Of a stretch of DNA of 64,000 nucleotides, positions 20,569-32,513 are shown one piece after another; position 1 is the stretch's first letter; each line of letters opens with the position of its first letter. Made by a program: the position numbers and the translations under genes. The notes under the pieces are model-generated. The model searched no databases. It saw only the letters and a list, made by a program, of their open reading frames with translations, and was not told the DNA's origin. The stretch is from Microcebus murinus (Eukaryota; Chordata; Mammalia; Primates; Cheirogaleidae), in assembly GCF_040939455.1 (NCBI RefSeq), contig NC_134126.1, positions 2,476,375 through 2,540,374 of the forward strand, given 5' to 3'.

Positions 20569-21273
20569 TTTTTTTTCAGAATATTACAGGGGTACAAACT
20601 GTTTGGTTACATACATTGCCTTTGCACGGCCCGAGTCAGAGCTATAAGCCTTCCCATCCCCCAGACAGCGCGCCACATCCATTAGGTATGATTTTGCCAA
20701 TTTCCTTCTCTCCCCTCCCACCTGCCTGACACCTGGTGAATGTTACTTCCATATGTGCACATAAATGTTGATCAATTAATATTAGTTTAATGATGAGTAC
20801 ATGTGGTGTTGTTTTTCCATTCTTGTGATAGTTAGAAGAATGGGCTATAGCTCCATCCAAGATAATACAAAATGCAGATCAAAACCACAGTGAGATATCA
20901 CTTAACTGCAGTGAGAATGGCTTTTATTAAAAAGTCCCAAAACAATAAATGTTGGCATGGGATATGGAGAGATAGGAACACGCATACAATGCTGGTGGGA
21001 CTGCAAACTAATGCAGTCTCTGTGGAAAGTAGTATGGAGTTAACCCAGAGAACTGAAACTAGAGGTAACATTTGCTCCAGTAATCTCACTACTGGGTATT
21101 TACCCAAAGGAAAAAAAAGACATTTATAAAAAAGATATCTGCACTCAAATGTTCATAGCAGAACAATTCACAATTACAAAGATGTGGAAACAACCCAAGT
21201 GCCCGTTAATACTTGAGTGGATTAATAAAATGTGGTATATATATGCCATGGAGTTCTACTCAGCCATAGAGAT
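20569..21273 (-). mobile_element. L1 insertion with 5' inversion (twin priming)
   Basis: Two L1 pieces face each other. 20569-20868 is the 3' UTR and ORF2 end on the minus strand, with its tail as T8 at the left. 20869-21273 is the preceding ORF2 segment on the plus strand (from 'atgcagatcaaaaccacagtgag' to 'gttctactcagccata'). The two pieces are nearly contiguous in L1 coordinates, with a gap of a few tens of bases. ATAGAGAT flanks both ends (20562-20569 and 21266-21273). This is the signature of twin priming. Confidence 0.85.
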
Positions 21274-21660
21274 CTTTATATTGTACTACTATATTATATA
21301 TGCATATAGTTTTATTTTTTAAAGTTCAATATCATAATTAAAATTATATAAGGAAGTAAAAATGTATAAATGCTGAATTAAATATAAATGTTCAGATATG
21401 TCATTTTTAAAGATAATTCAAGTGTTTGAAAGAGTTCTTGAGAAAGAGTGTATATGTTGTAAAGCCAATTAATTATAGGAAATATAAAGAAGCACTAGAT
21501 TACACTTCATGCACACAAAATTCTTGAAGTAGAAATGGAAAACATGAAAATGTAAAAATGGTGATTTCCAAATTTTACTAGGTATAATAAACTGTTTGAT
21601 ATTGTTAGCTAAATAAATGTTTTGCATTAAAAAGTCACTTTCTAAGTATTAAGGAATCTG
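21274..21660. other. No feature recognised
   Basis: AT-rich interval between L1 pieces. Confidence 0.45.
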
Positions 21661-21673
21661 ATCCAGCAATCCC

Positions 21674-22075
21674 TGTACCTGTCATTTGAAGATGCCAACC
21701 CTCTCTCCCATTAACCACTCCCCACTTCTGTGTCTCCAAAGTCCATTATACCACTCTGTATGACCATACCTACTGCTGGTTTAGCTCCCACTTATAAGTG
21801 AGTACATGCAATATTTGTTTTTCCCTTCCAGAGATACTTTTCTTAGGATAGTGGCCTCTAGTTCCAACCAAGTTGCTGTGTAAGACATTATTTCATTCTT
21901 TTTTATGGCTGAGTCATATCCCATGGTACACCACATTTTCTTTATCCAATCATCAGTTGATGGGCACTTAGGTTGATTCCATATCTTTACAGTTATGAAT
22001 TATGCTGCAGTAAATATACAAATGCAGGTGTCTTTTGATATAATGACTTATTTTGCTTTGAGTAGATACTGACTG
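21674..22075 (-). mobile_element. Old L1 3' region
   Basis: Minus-strand L1 with 'ttataagtgagtacatgcaatatttg', 'gtggcctctagttccaacc', 'ttatggctgagtcatatcccatgg', and 'tgatgggcacttaggttgattccat'. It has the same general type of 3' region as L1 F. A short plus-strand scrap (ctgatccagcaatccc) lies at 21659-21674. Confidence 0.8.
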
Positions 22076-22089
22076 AGCCATAAATTATT

Positions 22090-22345
22090 ATGCCAGCTGA
22101 ATTCAGTCAGTCACTGGAGGATGCATACCACATGATTCCATTTATATGAAATATTTAAAACAGTTAAACTCAAGCAGATAATAGAATGGTGGTTTACAGG
22201 TATCAGGTGGCGGAGGATATGGGAAATTGTTGCTGAATGGATATAACTTCAGTTATGCAAGATGAATGAGTTCTAGATATCTGCTGTACAACATACAGTC
22301 TATGGTTTACAATAGAGTTTTGTGTCCTTTGTTAAATTAAATAAA
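22090..22345 (+). mobile_element. Old L1M-like 3' UTR fragment
   Basis: 'accacatgattccatttatatgaaatatttaaaacag', 'tagaatggtggtttacaggtatcagg', then 'tatctgctgtacaacatacagtctatggtttacaata' resemble the 3' UTR of old L1M elements. Diverged and short. Confidence 0.6.
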
Positions 22346-22378
22346 TGGGATTCTATTAGCCTGAAGCTATCTTCATAC

Positions 22379-22692
22379 TGTGGGTCCCACACAACAAATT
22401 GTAATCTGAGCATGAAAGCAAACCAAGATTTAATTTAGGATTATATATCTGTAGGAAATAGCTGAATTTTAAGCAATCACAAACAGCCATGCTTTAGCCA
22501 ATTACAGGCAGCCAATTGATCAGACCAAATAAAGCAGATATCTGCTGTAGTGAGGCAGGTCATTTCTGTACTTTCCTTTTATGTCCAGTCTATAAGAGCT
22601 CACTGCTCACACTGTGGGGAAAGCTCTCTGAATTTCTGGTTCCGAGTACTATTGGATTCGTGAATTAGTCTTTGCTCAAATAAACTGTGTTA
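22379..22692 (+). repeat. Solo LTR-like element (ERV1/MaLR class, family not assigned)
   Basis: Begins TGTGGGTCCCAC. It contains CCAAT motifs near 22498 and 22511, a TATA-like TATAAG at 22591-22596, and AATAAA at 22679-22684, in promoter-like order and spacing. The block 'aaagctctctgaatttctggttccgagtactattgg' and the closing 'tttgctcaaataaact' are typical of old primate LTRs. No internal region is seen. The ends and any target duplication are unclear. Confidence 0.5.
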
Positions 22693-23009
22693 AATATAGT
22701 GTGTATAAAGTATTTCTTTTAAGGAAGTAGAACTATGTTAAGAGGATATATCCCATGTTAGGTGTTCTTATGATATATAAACACAAAAAGAATCCAAGGA
22801 AATTTTGGAGGTGATGGATATATATGTTTAGTATCTTGATTATGGTGATATAGTATCATGATTGTATATATATGTTCAAATTGATCAAAATATGTACAAT
22901 AAGTATGTGTAATTTTTGTATACAAATTTACCTCAATAAAGAATTTATGTAAAAATAAATTAAAATATGGATTACCTCAATTAATGTATTCACAAAAATC
23001 TATGAAGTT
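22693..23009. other. No clear feature; possible old L1 3' UTR
   Basis: AT-rich; 22740-22960 has L1M-like 3' UTR phrases ('tcccatgttaggtgttctta', 'gtacaataagtatgtgtaatttttgtatac', 'cctcaataaag') and may be the remainder of the 22090-22345 element split by the LTR. Confidence 0.5.
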
Positions 23010-23140
23010 AATATATATTCTCATATGTTTATTCCAATTTTAATGCTTAAGAAAACTGATGCTCCAAATAGTTAAGTGATATTGATGATATATACCTAGC
23101 TAGTGACAGAGCTATATGATTCTATCTTCTTTCTATGTAA
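23010..23140 (+). mobile_element. MIR SINE remnant
   Basis: 'ttaagaaaactgatgctccaaatagttaagtgatattgatgatatatacctagctagtgacagagc' is a diverged MIR 3' half, matching the 'gaaactgaggctcagagaggttaagtaacttgcccaaggtcaca' order. Confidence 0.65.
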
Positions 23141-24040
23141 ACATTCCATTTGAGTCTTAAAATTTCTTAAAAATTTTAAGGTTAGTTTGGCATTTTATAT
23201 TCTTTATTCTTATGTACAGAATATTTTTGCATTAATTTATCATTAATTCTTAATCTGATCTTCTTCTACACTAATACATAGTATGCATTGTTGTATGTTG
23301 TTAGATGTCTTCATGGAAATTCAAGGGAATCTTGTATCATGATACCATAACTTAATTCCTTCAAATTGGAAATTTAAGTATTTGTATTATTTCCTTTTTT
23401 TCCCTTTCTACTAACAGTAATATGGTTATATATCCTTAGGGAAAATTCAAAGCACGTAATTATTTGTTTAGTATGTATAGAGATGGCATTGATGATCAAA
23501 TACATGCACACTTTAAAAGGGATTTATATGTGGTGGCCTCAAAATAGAAGGGAATGATTTTCATTTCTAGCAATTATGCATGATGGAATTGTTTCTCTGC
23601 ATACTTGTAAAAAAAAAAGAAATAAAAGAAAAGCTAATATTTCATGATGAAAAAAAAACCTAGAGAAGAGAAAGGAGAAAGGACTGAACATATGTTAGCT
23701 AAGTACTCAACTTAGAAGACTATTGGCATATGTGAAAAGAAACACGGTTTAAAAAGATATGAGCAGAAATCAAAATTCTGAAAATGTCTGGGTGTTTTAG
23801 TTTCTTTATTTTATTTACACATGTCTTTTTAAAGCAAGTTTTTATGGTTCAAAACCTAAGTTTGCAACACAATATAAATGGTGACATAAATGGTAACAGA
23901 AATCTCTTCATTCCTGCTTCCAATGTTATGTAGAAGAGCAACTGAAGATATCACAGATAGTTATAGTTTGAAGTTCCATTATTTTTATTTTGCTTATCTG
24001 GAATCAGAAATGAATTTTAGGAAAATATTATATTAAAGAA
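23141..24040. other. No feature recognised
   Basis: AT-rich unique-looking DNA. Confidence 0.45.
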
Positions 24041-24667
24041 TGGGACTGCAAACTAGTTCAACCTCTGTGGAAAGCAATATGGAGATACTTTAAAGCGATA
24101 CAAGTAAATCTACCATTTGATCCAGCAATCCCATTGCTAGGCATCTACCCACAAGATCCAATGACACTCTACAAAAAAGACATCTGCACTCGAATGTTTA
24201 TACCAGCAAAATTCATAATTGCAAGGCTGTGGAAATAGCCCAAGTGCCCATCAATCCAAGAATGGATTAATAAAATGTGGTATATGTATACCATGGAGTA
24301 CTATTCAGCTCTAAGAAACAACGATGATATAGCACATCTTATATTTTCCTGGTTAGAGCTGGAACCCATACTACTAAGTGAAGTATCCCAAGAACGGAAA
24401 AACAAGTGCCACATATATTCACCAGCAAACTGGTATTAACTGAGCAGCACCTAAGTGGACACATAGGTATTACAGTAATAGGGTATTGGGCAGGGGGTAG
24501 GGGGGGCGGGTATATATATACACAATGAGTGAGATGTGCACCATCTGGGGGATGGTCATGCTGGAAACTCAGACTTGTGGGGGGAGGGGAGAAAAGGGCA
24601 TTTATTGAAACCTTAAAATCTGTACCCCCATAATATGCCGAAATAAAAAAAAAAAATAAAATAAAAT
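24041..24667 (+). mobile_element. L1 3' end, 5'-truncated, young
   Basis: Starts at 'tgggactgcaaactagttcaacc' in the last part of ORF2 and runs through the ORF2 stop, a G-rich tract (24491-24510), 'aatctgtacccccataatatgccgaaataaaa' and an A-rich tail. It is close in sequence to copies A and D. ORF2 carries one visible stop (a TAG in place of CAG at 24235-24240). The flanking duplication is not clear. Confidence 0.93.
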
Positions 24668-26129
24668 TTAAGTAACATTAATATATACCCTTGAATAAAA
24701 TAAATGCCTAATGAAATAATTTAAATAGTTTACATCTTATGTTTACAATTTCAACCTTTAAAAAGTGATGAAATAGTACATGTTAGCATATATATTGCAC
24801 TAGAAAGTGTCAAAATTCTGGCATTACTGTTTGTCTTAAAGATAACAACACTGGTTTGTTTTTTGTTTAGCTTCCTTATTCATTCCTTTAAAGTCTATTT
24901 TTTCTTTTGTGAACAGTGGCATGATAATTTAATGAAGAACTTGGCTAATATTATAACAAAGTATCTGTAAACTTTGACTTCTTAAAAGTTCATTTCCAAC
25001 TCTTCCTTCCTTCAGTAAAAAAAAAGGAAGTGATTAAACTGTTCAATTGCACAATCAACTGACAAACATCAATCTACACAACACATTCAAAAAAGGGATT
25101 AATCTCAACATGGCACTAAGTTACTAAAATTAGTCTCTCTGTGAGTTGTATCTTGTAAATAAAAATGCAGTTACTAATTTCACTTGACCTTTCTGATTAT
25201 AAGCTTTGAATAAGGACATTTCAACCCCTAATTAGAAAAAACACTCTTCATATTGTATTATGAATGACACTTTAAAATTATAATGTTAGAATTTGTATAA
25301 AATCACACATACTTAGTTTAAAAGTAAAAATAAATTTATATGATAGAGAAATTTTCAAAGAATAAAGTATTGATTTAAATCTCACCATCAAAAGTATTGC
25401 TTTAAATCTCACCATCAAACATGCTAATTAGTATTTTAAGAAATATGACTTCAGATATATTGTTATGAGAGTTTCTAAAAGAATTATGAATAGACTTAAA
25501 TACAAAACACCTTTAAGCTTTAGTTTCAGAATTGAACACATCATTTTAGAAGACCTAAGAGCAGATGTCTACTCGATGCCATTTCTAATATTATAAAAAT
25601 TATATTTTAATTTATTATAGTCATTATTTTTTTTAATTGACTTATTTATTACAGAAAATGAAAATAATTCAATATGGAAGATTTGAAAATATAGATAAGC
25701 AAAACAACAATAACAAAAAGAATACAGATAATCTAACTCTATCACCCAGAGATTAATCATGATTAAGAACTTATTGTACAATTCTTCCAGGTATTTCATG
25801 AATCTATAAATTTATAATTTTTCAGCAGCTAAATAACAACCCATTGTATGGATACCATGATTAACTTAAGTAACACACCAGTATGTGAAATTCAGTTTGT
25901 TTCCAATTATTCACTACCGTAAAAAACACCAGAGTGTACATTCTTGTTCAATCTTTGTAAATGTCATTAATTATAATATTTCCTAAATATAAATTTCTAG
26001 AAGCCAAATTATTCAAAGAAACCATATTTTCAAGATTCTTGATTCATATTTCAAATCTTTCCCTCTAAGATTATAAAAATTCATACTCCCCAAGCAATAT
26101 GTAATTAACATAAATAACAAAAATAGCAA
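24668..26129. other. No feature recognised
   Basis: AT-rich DNA. A local direct repeat of about 20 bp (tttaaatctcaccatcaaa, near 25373-25390 and 25402-25420) is the only structure seen. Confidence 0.45.
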
Positions 26130-26243
26130 TAAACACTTAAAGTTCATTGAGGGCTTTGTGTGTGCTGGCTGACAACCATGCTAAGTAATTTATAAGCATT
26201 TGTTTCATTTAATCCTATGAAAAACATTTTAATATCTCTCTTT
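26130..26243 (+). mobile_element. MIR SINE remnant
   Basis: 'ttcattgagggctttgtgtgtgctggctgacaaccatgctaagtaatttataagcatttgtttcatttaatcc' is the MIR core. An L1 3' end inserted directly after it at 26244. Confidence 0.7.
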
Positions 26244-26637
26244 TTTTTTAATTTTTTTTTATTTTGGCATATTATGGGGGTACAGATTTTAAGGTTTCAA
26301 TAAATGCCCATTTCCCCCCTCCCCCCAAAAGTCTGAGTCTCCATCATGACCATCCCCCAGATGGTGCACATCTCACTCATTATGTATGTATATACCCACC
26401 CCCCTCCCCCCTCCCACCTCCCCAATACCCTATTACTGTAGCACCTATGTGTCCACTTAGGTGCTACTCAGTTAATACCAGTTTGCTGGAGAATATATCT
26501 GGTGCTTGTTTTTCCATTCTTGGGATACTTCACTTAGTAGTATGGGTTCCAGCTCTAACCAGGAAAATATAAGATGTGCTATATCACCATTGTTTCTTAG
26601 AGCTGAATAGTACTCCATGGTATACATATACCACATA
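26244..26637 (-). mobile_element. L1 3' end, 5'-truncated, young
   Basis: Minus strand: T-rich tail at 26241-26266, 'ttttggcatattatgggggtacagattttaagg', a C-rich strand of the G4 tract (26397-26424), and the ORF2 end as far as 'catggtatacatataccaca'. It is close to copies A and D. The insertion splits the MIR at 26130. Confidence 0.93.
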
Positions 26638-28027
26638 GTCATTATTTTTAATTCAAATATATTTATATTATAATTGATTTATAAAATCTAACTTTAGTGA
26701 TGCAAAAAGTTATGTTATTGAACATATTAGTATTATGAAATATTCACTTTTATATATAGACAATATTGTATATGTAATTTGGAGTAGAACTTCTCCATAG
26801 TCTTTCTATGTTGTAATTTTATTATTCAGTAGACACATAAATGTATATTATTTCAAGTCAAGTGCTGAGATGATGATTATGAAAATTGTTTGTTATAAAA
26901 AAACAAAGAATTTTCAAAGTAAATAAAAAATTAAACATCTATTTAGAGAGTACATTAGCTAAATAATTTTGTGAAGGATATCATAGCCTTCATATCAAAC
27001 ATTTATAAAACAATAATTGATAAAATAATAGTATTTAGATACTATAATTGTAATTTTATATAATTATTTATATATTAATATTTAAAACATTAAAAATAAA
27101 CTTTAATACCTTTAAGTTAAAATTGAATTTTAAAAATTTAATTAAAATTTAAACCATTAATTTTGGAAAAAAGTTGTATTTATAAATGTTCTACATTTTG
27201 TGAGAATGAAACTAAGGTAGAAGTTACTTTTGTTACCTTAAATCTTAACTGACTGAAAAGACAAAGAAAACATGAACAAGATCATACCAGATTAACTAAA
27301 TTTGGTTTAAAACAAAGAATGAAAACAAAGAGTATCAGGGAAAAAAGTGAGTTATATTAAAAATGTCTTGCTTGGCTACTAAACTTGGTTGAAAGAAAGG
27401 CTATTCAGTATTGTCCATAAGAAGAGTGATACTCTGGCAATAACCAATGCTAAGAAATTATGGTTTCTGTACTGATAAATTACAGTAATTAAATTTAAAG
27501 TTAATTGCTGAACATTTACAATAAAATTATGGCTTTAGACACATTTCAGATATTTATCTTCTATTCCAATCATTTTATCACATAATGGTGATATTCAACT
27601 GGACTTCAGATTTGTTGAAATCTTAATTTAACACAAATATCACTTAACCAAGATTGTATTTTGACTGACTTTTAAGATATATGGAGGATATAAGAGCAAT
27701 GGAGATACAAAATAAATAAAGAAAAATAGAAAAGAAATAGAAGAAAATTAATATGACAGTTTGAGATTCAGCTGTATATGCTACCTTTAATAGACTCTTT
27801 AAAAAATTAGATTTTTTTAAAAAATTGCATATATAGTTTGGAAAAACACATTTTTTTCCCATTATTAACACCTTATATTTGTATACTACATTTCTTACAA
27901 GTAATTAAGCAATGTTGATACTGTTATTAACTATAGTCCATTGTTTATTCAGACTTTAGTTTTACCTAGTGTCCTCTATCTGTTCTGTACACCATCAAGG
28001 ATAAAACGTAACATTAAGTTGTCATGT
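26638..28027. other. No feature recognised
   Basis: Very AT-rich DNA (for example 27000-27180). No coding signal; the open stretches are by-products of composition. Confidence 0.45.
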
Positions 28028-28028
28028 C

Positions 28029-28140
28029 TTTTTTTTTTTTTTTTTTATTAATCCACTCATGTATTTATTGATGGGCATTTGGGTTGTTTCCACATCATTG
28101 AAATTGTAAATTGTGCCGCTATAAACATTCTAGTGCATAG
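28029..28140 (-). mobile_element. Short L1 ORF2 piece with A tail at an internal AATAAA
   Basis: T18 at 28029-28046, followed by minus-strand L1 ORF2 sequence ('attaatccactcatgtatttattgatgggcatttgggttgtttcc'). In sense the fragment ends GGATTAAT followed directly by A18. Intact L1 reads GGATTAATAAAATGTGG here, so the tail starts at the internal AATAAA. No 3' UTR is present. Confidence 0.75.
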
Positions 28141-28370
28141 CAGACTGAGTTCTTCACCTCTTTCTCTGGGGGAAGGGAGTCAGGAGGTCACATTACTCCA
28201 CCATTTTTCCTCTTCTCCTTGATTGGTTGATTTTTTGGAATAACATTAGTAAGAAGTTTGCTTTCCTGAAAGGTTCACCTTGGAACATTCTGAGAAAGAT
28301 ACTCAAGTTGATAATAGGCTATTAATAAAATTTTATAATGCTTTTTTTAATTTTTTTTATTTTTTTATTA

Positions 28371-28393
28371 TTTATTTATTTATTTATTTATAT
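28371..28393. repeat. (TTTA)n in L1 copy D tail
   Basis: About six TTTA units inside the T-rich strand of the copy D tail; likely expansion of a (TAAA)n tail. Confidence 0.85.
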
Positions 28394-28602
28394 TTCGGCA
28401 TATTATGGGGGTACAGATTTTAAGGTTTCAAGAAATGCCCATTTCCCCCCTCCCCCCAAAAGTCTGAGTCTCCATCATGAATATCCCCTAGATGGTGCAC
28501 ATCTCACTCATATGTATGGATATACCCGCCCCCCCTTCCCCCTCTCACCTGCCCAATACCCTATTACTGTAGTACCTATGTGTCCACTTAGGTGCTGCTC
28601 AG

Positions 28603-31600
28603 TTAATACCAGTTTGTTGGAGAATATATCTGGTGCTTGTTTTTCCATTCTTGGGATACTTCACTTAGTAGTATGGGTTCCAGCTCTAACCAGGAAAATG
28701 TAAGATGTGCTATATCACCATTGTTTCTTAGAGCTGAATAGTACTCCATGGTATACATATACCACATTTTATTAATCCATTCTTGGATTGATGGGCACTT
28801 GGGCTATTTCCACAGCCTTGCAATTATGAATTTTGCTGTTATAAACAATCCAGTGCCGGTGTCTTTTTAGTACAGTGTCATTGGATCTTTTGGGTAGATG
28901 CCCAGCAATGGGATTGCTGGATCAAATGGTAGATTCACTTGTATCGCTTTAAGGTATCTCCATATTGCTTTCCACAGAGGTTGAACTAGTTTGCAGTCCC
29001 ACCAGCATTGTAGGAGTGTTCCTCTCTCTCGGCATCCACACCAGCATTTATTGTTCGGAGACTTTTTGATAAAGGCCATTCTCACTGGAGTTAAGTGATA
29101 TCTCATTGTGGTTTTCATTTGCATTTCCCTGATGATTAGAAATGTTGAGCATTTTTTCATATGTTTGTTGGCCATTCTTCTGTCTTCTTTAGAAAAGTTT
29201 CTGTTCAAGTCCTTTGCCCACTTTTTAATAGGGTTATTTGATTTTTTCTTGCTGATTTTCGTGAGTTCTAAGTATATTCTAGTTATCAGTCCCTTATCGG
29301 ATGCATAGGATGCAAAAATTTTCTCCCATTCTGTAGGTTGTCTGTTTACTTTCAAGACTATTCCTTTGGCTGTGCAGAAGCTTTGTAGTTTGATCATGAC
29401 CCATTTACTTATTTTTGTTCCTGCTGTGATTGCCTTTAGGGACTTCTTCATAAACTCTTTGCCTAGGCCGATGTCTAGGAGAGTGTTTCCAACTTTTTCT
29501 CTAGAGTTCTAATAGTTTCATATCTTAGGTTTAAGTCTGTTATCCAGTGTGAGTTGATTTTTGTGAGAGGTGAAAGGTGTGGGTCCTGTTTTAGCCTTCT
29601 ACAGGTGGCTATCCAGTTTTCCCAGCACCATTTATTGAAAAGGGATTCTTTTCCCCAGCGTATGTTTTTGTCTGCTTTGTCAAAGATGAGATGGCTATAT
29701 GAGGATGGTTTTATATCAGGATTCTCACATCTGTTCCACTGGTCAATATTCCTATTTTTGTGCCAATACCATATTGTTTTACTTACTACAGCTTTGTAGT
29801 ATAGTTTGATATCTGGCATATTAATGCCTCCCATTTTGTTTTTGTTGCCTAGAATTGCTCTTGATATTCGGGGTCTTCTTTGGTTCCATACGAAGCGTAA
29901 AATTATTTTTTCTATATCTGTGAAGAATGCTGATGGGATTTTAATAGGTATTGCATTGAACCTGTAGATCAGTTTGGGTAGTATAGACATTTTGATGATA
30001 CTGAGTCTGCCGCTCCAGGAGCATGGTATGGATTTCCATCTGTTTATATCCTCTGCTATTTCCTTCCTCAGTGTTTCATAGTTCTCCCTGTAGAGGTCTT
30101 TTATGTCTTTGGTTAAGTATATTCCTAGGTACTTTAATTTCTTTGTTGCTATTGTGAAGGGAATTGAGTCTTTGATTTGGTTCTCAATTAGATTGTTGTT
30201 GGCGTATATGAATGCCTCTGATTTCTGTGTATTGATTTTGTATCCTGAGACTTTACTAAATTCATTGATCAGTTCCAGGAGTTTCTTGGTTGAATCTTTG
30301 GGGTTTTCTAGATACAATATCATATCATCAGCAAACAGTGAAAGTTTGATCTCTTCTGCCCCTATTTGGATAGCTTCAATTCCATTTTCCTTTCTGATTG
30401 CTATAGCCAAGACTTCTAGCACTATGTTGAACAGAAGTGGAAATAGTGGGCAGCCTGTCTGGTTCCAGTTCTAATTGGAAATAATTTCAATTTTTCTCCA
30501 TTCAGTATGATGTTGGCTATGGGTCTGTCATATATGGCTTGTATTATTTTTAGGTATGTCCCTTCTATGCCTATGTTCTTAAGTGTTCGTGTCATGAAAG
30601 GGTGTTGAATTTTGTCAAAAGCTTTTTCTGCATCTATTGAAAGAATCATGTGGTCTTTGTTTTGGCTTCTGTTTATTTGGTGAATTGTATTTATAGATTT
30701 ACGTATGTTGAACTATCCCTGCATCTCTGGGATGAAGCCCACTTGGTCATGATGGATTATTTTTTTGATAAGCGTCTGGATTCGGTTAGCTAAGATTTTG
30801 TTGAAAATTTTTTCATCTATATTCATTAGGGATATTGGTCTCTAGTTTTGTTGTTTTGTTGCATCCTTTCCTGGTTTTGGTATCAGAGTAATATTCGCTT
30901 CATAAAAGGTGTCCAGGAGGTTTCCATTCTTCTTGATGTTGTGGAATATTTTCTGCAAGATAGGTATTAGTTCTTCTTTGTAAGTGTGGTAAAATTCGGG
31001 TGTGAAGGCATCTGGACCGGGACTTTTCTTTTTAGGGAGATTTTTAATTGGTGTTTCTATTTCAGCTGTTGAGATTGGTCTGTTCAGGGAATCTATTTCC
31101 TCCTGGTTGAGCCTAAGGAGGCTGTGTGTTTCTAGAAATTTGTACATTTCCTCCACATTTTCCAGTTTGTGTGCATAAAGATTTTTGTAGTATTCATAAA
31201 TTATATCTTGTATCTCTTTGGGATCAGTTGTGATATCTCCTTTTTTATTCTTGATGGAGCTTATTAGAGATTTCTCTTTTCTGCTTTTCGTTAGCTTAGC
31301 CAATGGTGTGTCAATTTTGTTTATTTTTTCAAAGAACCAACTTTTTTTGATTAATCTCCTGAATAGCTTCCCTGTTTTCAATTTCGTTTAGTTCTGATTT
31401 GATCTTGTTTATTTCACTTCTTCTGCTGGGTTTGGGGTTGGTCTGTTCTTCTTTTTCCAGCTCTTTGAGTCGTTTCATTAGATTGTCTATTTGTGATCTT
31501 TTTGTCTTTTGATTGTAGGCATTTATGGAGATAAACTTTCCTCTCAGAACTGCTTTAGCTGTGTCCCAGAGGAGTTGATAACTTGTCTCTCCATTGTCGT

Positions 31601-32474
31601 TTTCTTCATAGAATTTTTTTATTTCCATATTGCTTTCTTCATTTATGAAGTAATCTTTTAGTAGGAGGTTGTTTAATTTCCACGTTTTTATGTAGAAATG
31701 TGATTTTCTGTTAGTGTTGATTTCTACTTTTATTCCACTGTGATCTGAGAAGGTACATGGTATGATTTCTATTTTTATAAATTTCTTGAGATTTTCTTTG
31801 TGTCCTAGGATATGATCAATCTTAGAGAATGTCCTGTGAGCTGATGAAAAGAACGTATATTCAGTGGATTTTGTGTAGAATGTCCTGTAGATGTCAGTCA
31901 GACCCAATTGTTTCAGGGTTTTGTTTAAGTTCATTATTTCTTTATTAATTTTCTGTTTGGAGGATCTGTGTTCTGCCGTTAGTGGAATGTCGAAATCTCC
32001 GGCGATTATGGAGTTTCTATTAATACATTTGCTTAGATTCAGTAATGTTTGCCTTATGAAACTGTGTGCCCCTAAGTTGTGTGCATATATATTTAAAATT
32101 GTTATCTCTTCTTGTTGAACTGTGCCCTTCACCATTATATAATGACCCTCTTTGTCTTTTACTACTTTTGTTGGTTTAAAAACTAAATCGTCTGAAATTA
32201 GAACTGCCACACCAGCCTTCTTTTGGCTTCCACTTGCCTGGAATACTGATCTCCACCCTTTTACTTTTAGTCTATATGCATCCTTGCAGGGTAGATGTGT
32301 TTCCTGAAGACAGCATAGACTTGGCCTGTATTTTCTTATCCATTCAGCCAGCCTATGTCTCTTGAGTGGAGAGTTTAAGCCATTCACATTTACTGAGGGA
32401 ACTCATAGGTAAGGTAGATTACTGTTCATTCTGTTAGGTTGGATGTTGTTGCTTTGATTTCTCTCTTGAGCCAT
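28603..32474 (-). pseudogene. L1 copy D ORF2, broken
   Basis: Same protein as in copy A. The family ATG is the CAT at 32472-32474. Readable pieces in order: 32387-31329 (endonuclease with [46 protein letters not shown]), 31381-30842 (start of RT), 30649-30422 ([17 protein letters not shown]), 30422-29475 (RT with FADDM, then thumb), and 29451-28867 (C-terminal, [18 protein letters not shown]). Lesions: a TGA near 32405 (family has a serine codon), frameshifts near 31340-31380 and 30470, a stop near 30840, and the 1-bp loss at about 29490-29510 that copy A also has. The FADDM catalytic motif is intact. Not translatable as one protein. Confidence 0.93.
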
Positions 32475-32513
32475 TGTATTATCTGGCCTTTATTCTTTGG
32501 GTTTTGGTTGTTT

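Noticed and set aside
21659..21674. Third twin-priming event at the old L1 at 21674
   Set aside because: The short opposite-strand piece lies at the 3' side of the element, where twin priming would not place it; it is more likely a separate scrap.
26264..26572. 102-codon frame, also seen in similar form at 28338-28703 and 5163-5396
   Set aside because: It is the antisense of the L1 3' UTR and ORF2 end in several copies; repeated occurrence reflects the repeat, not a gene family.
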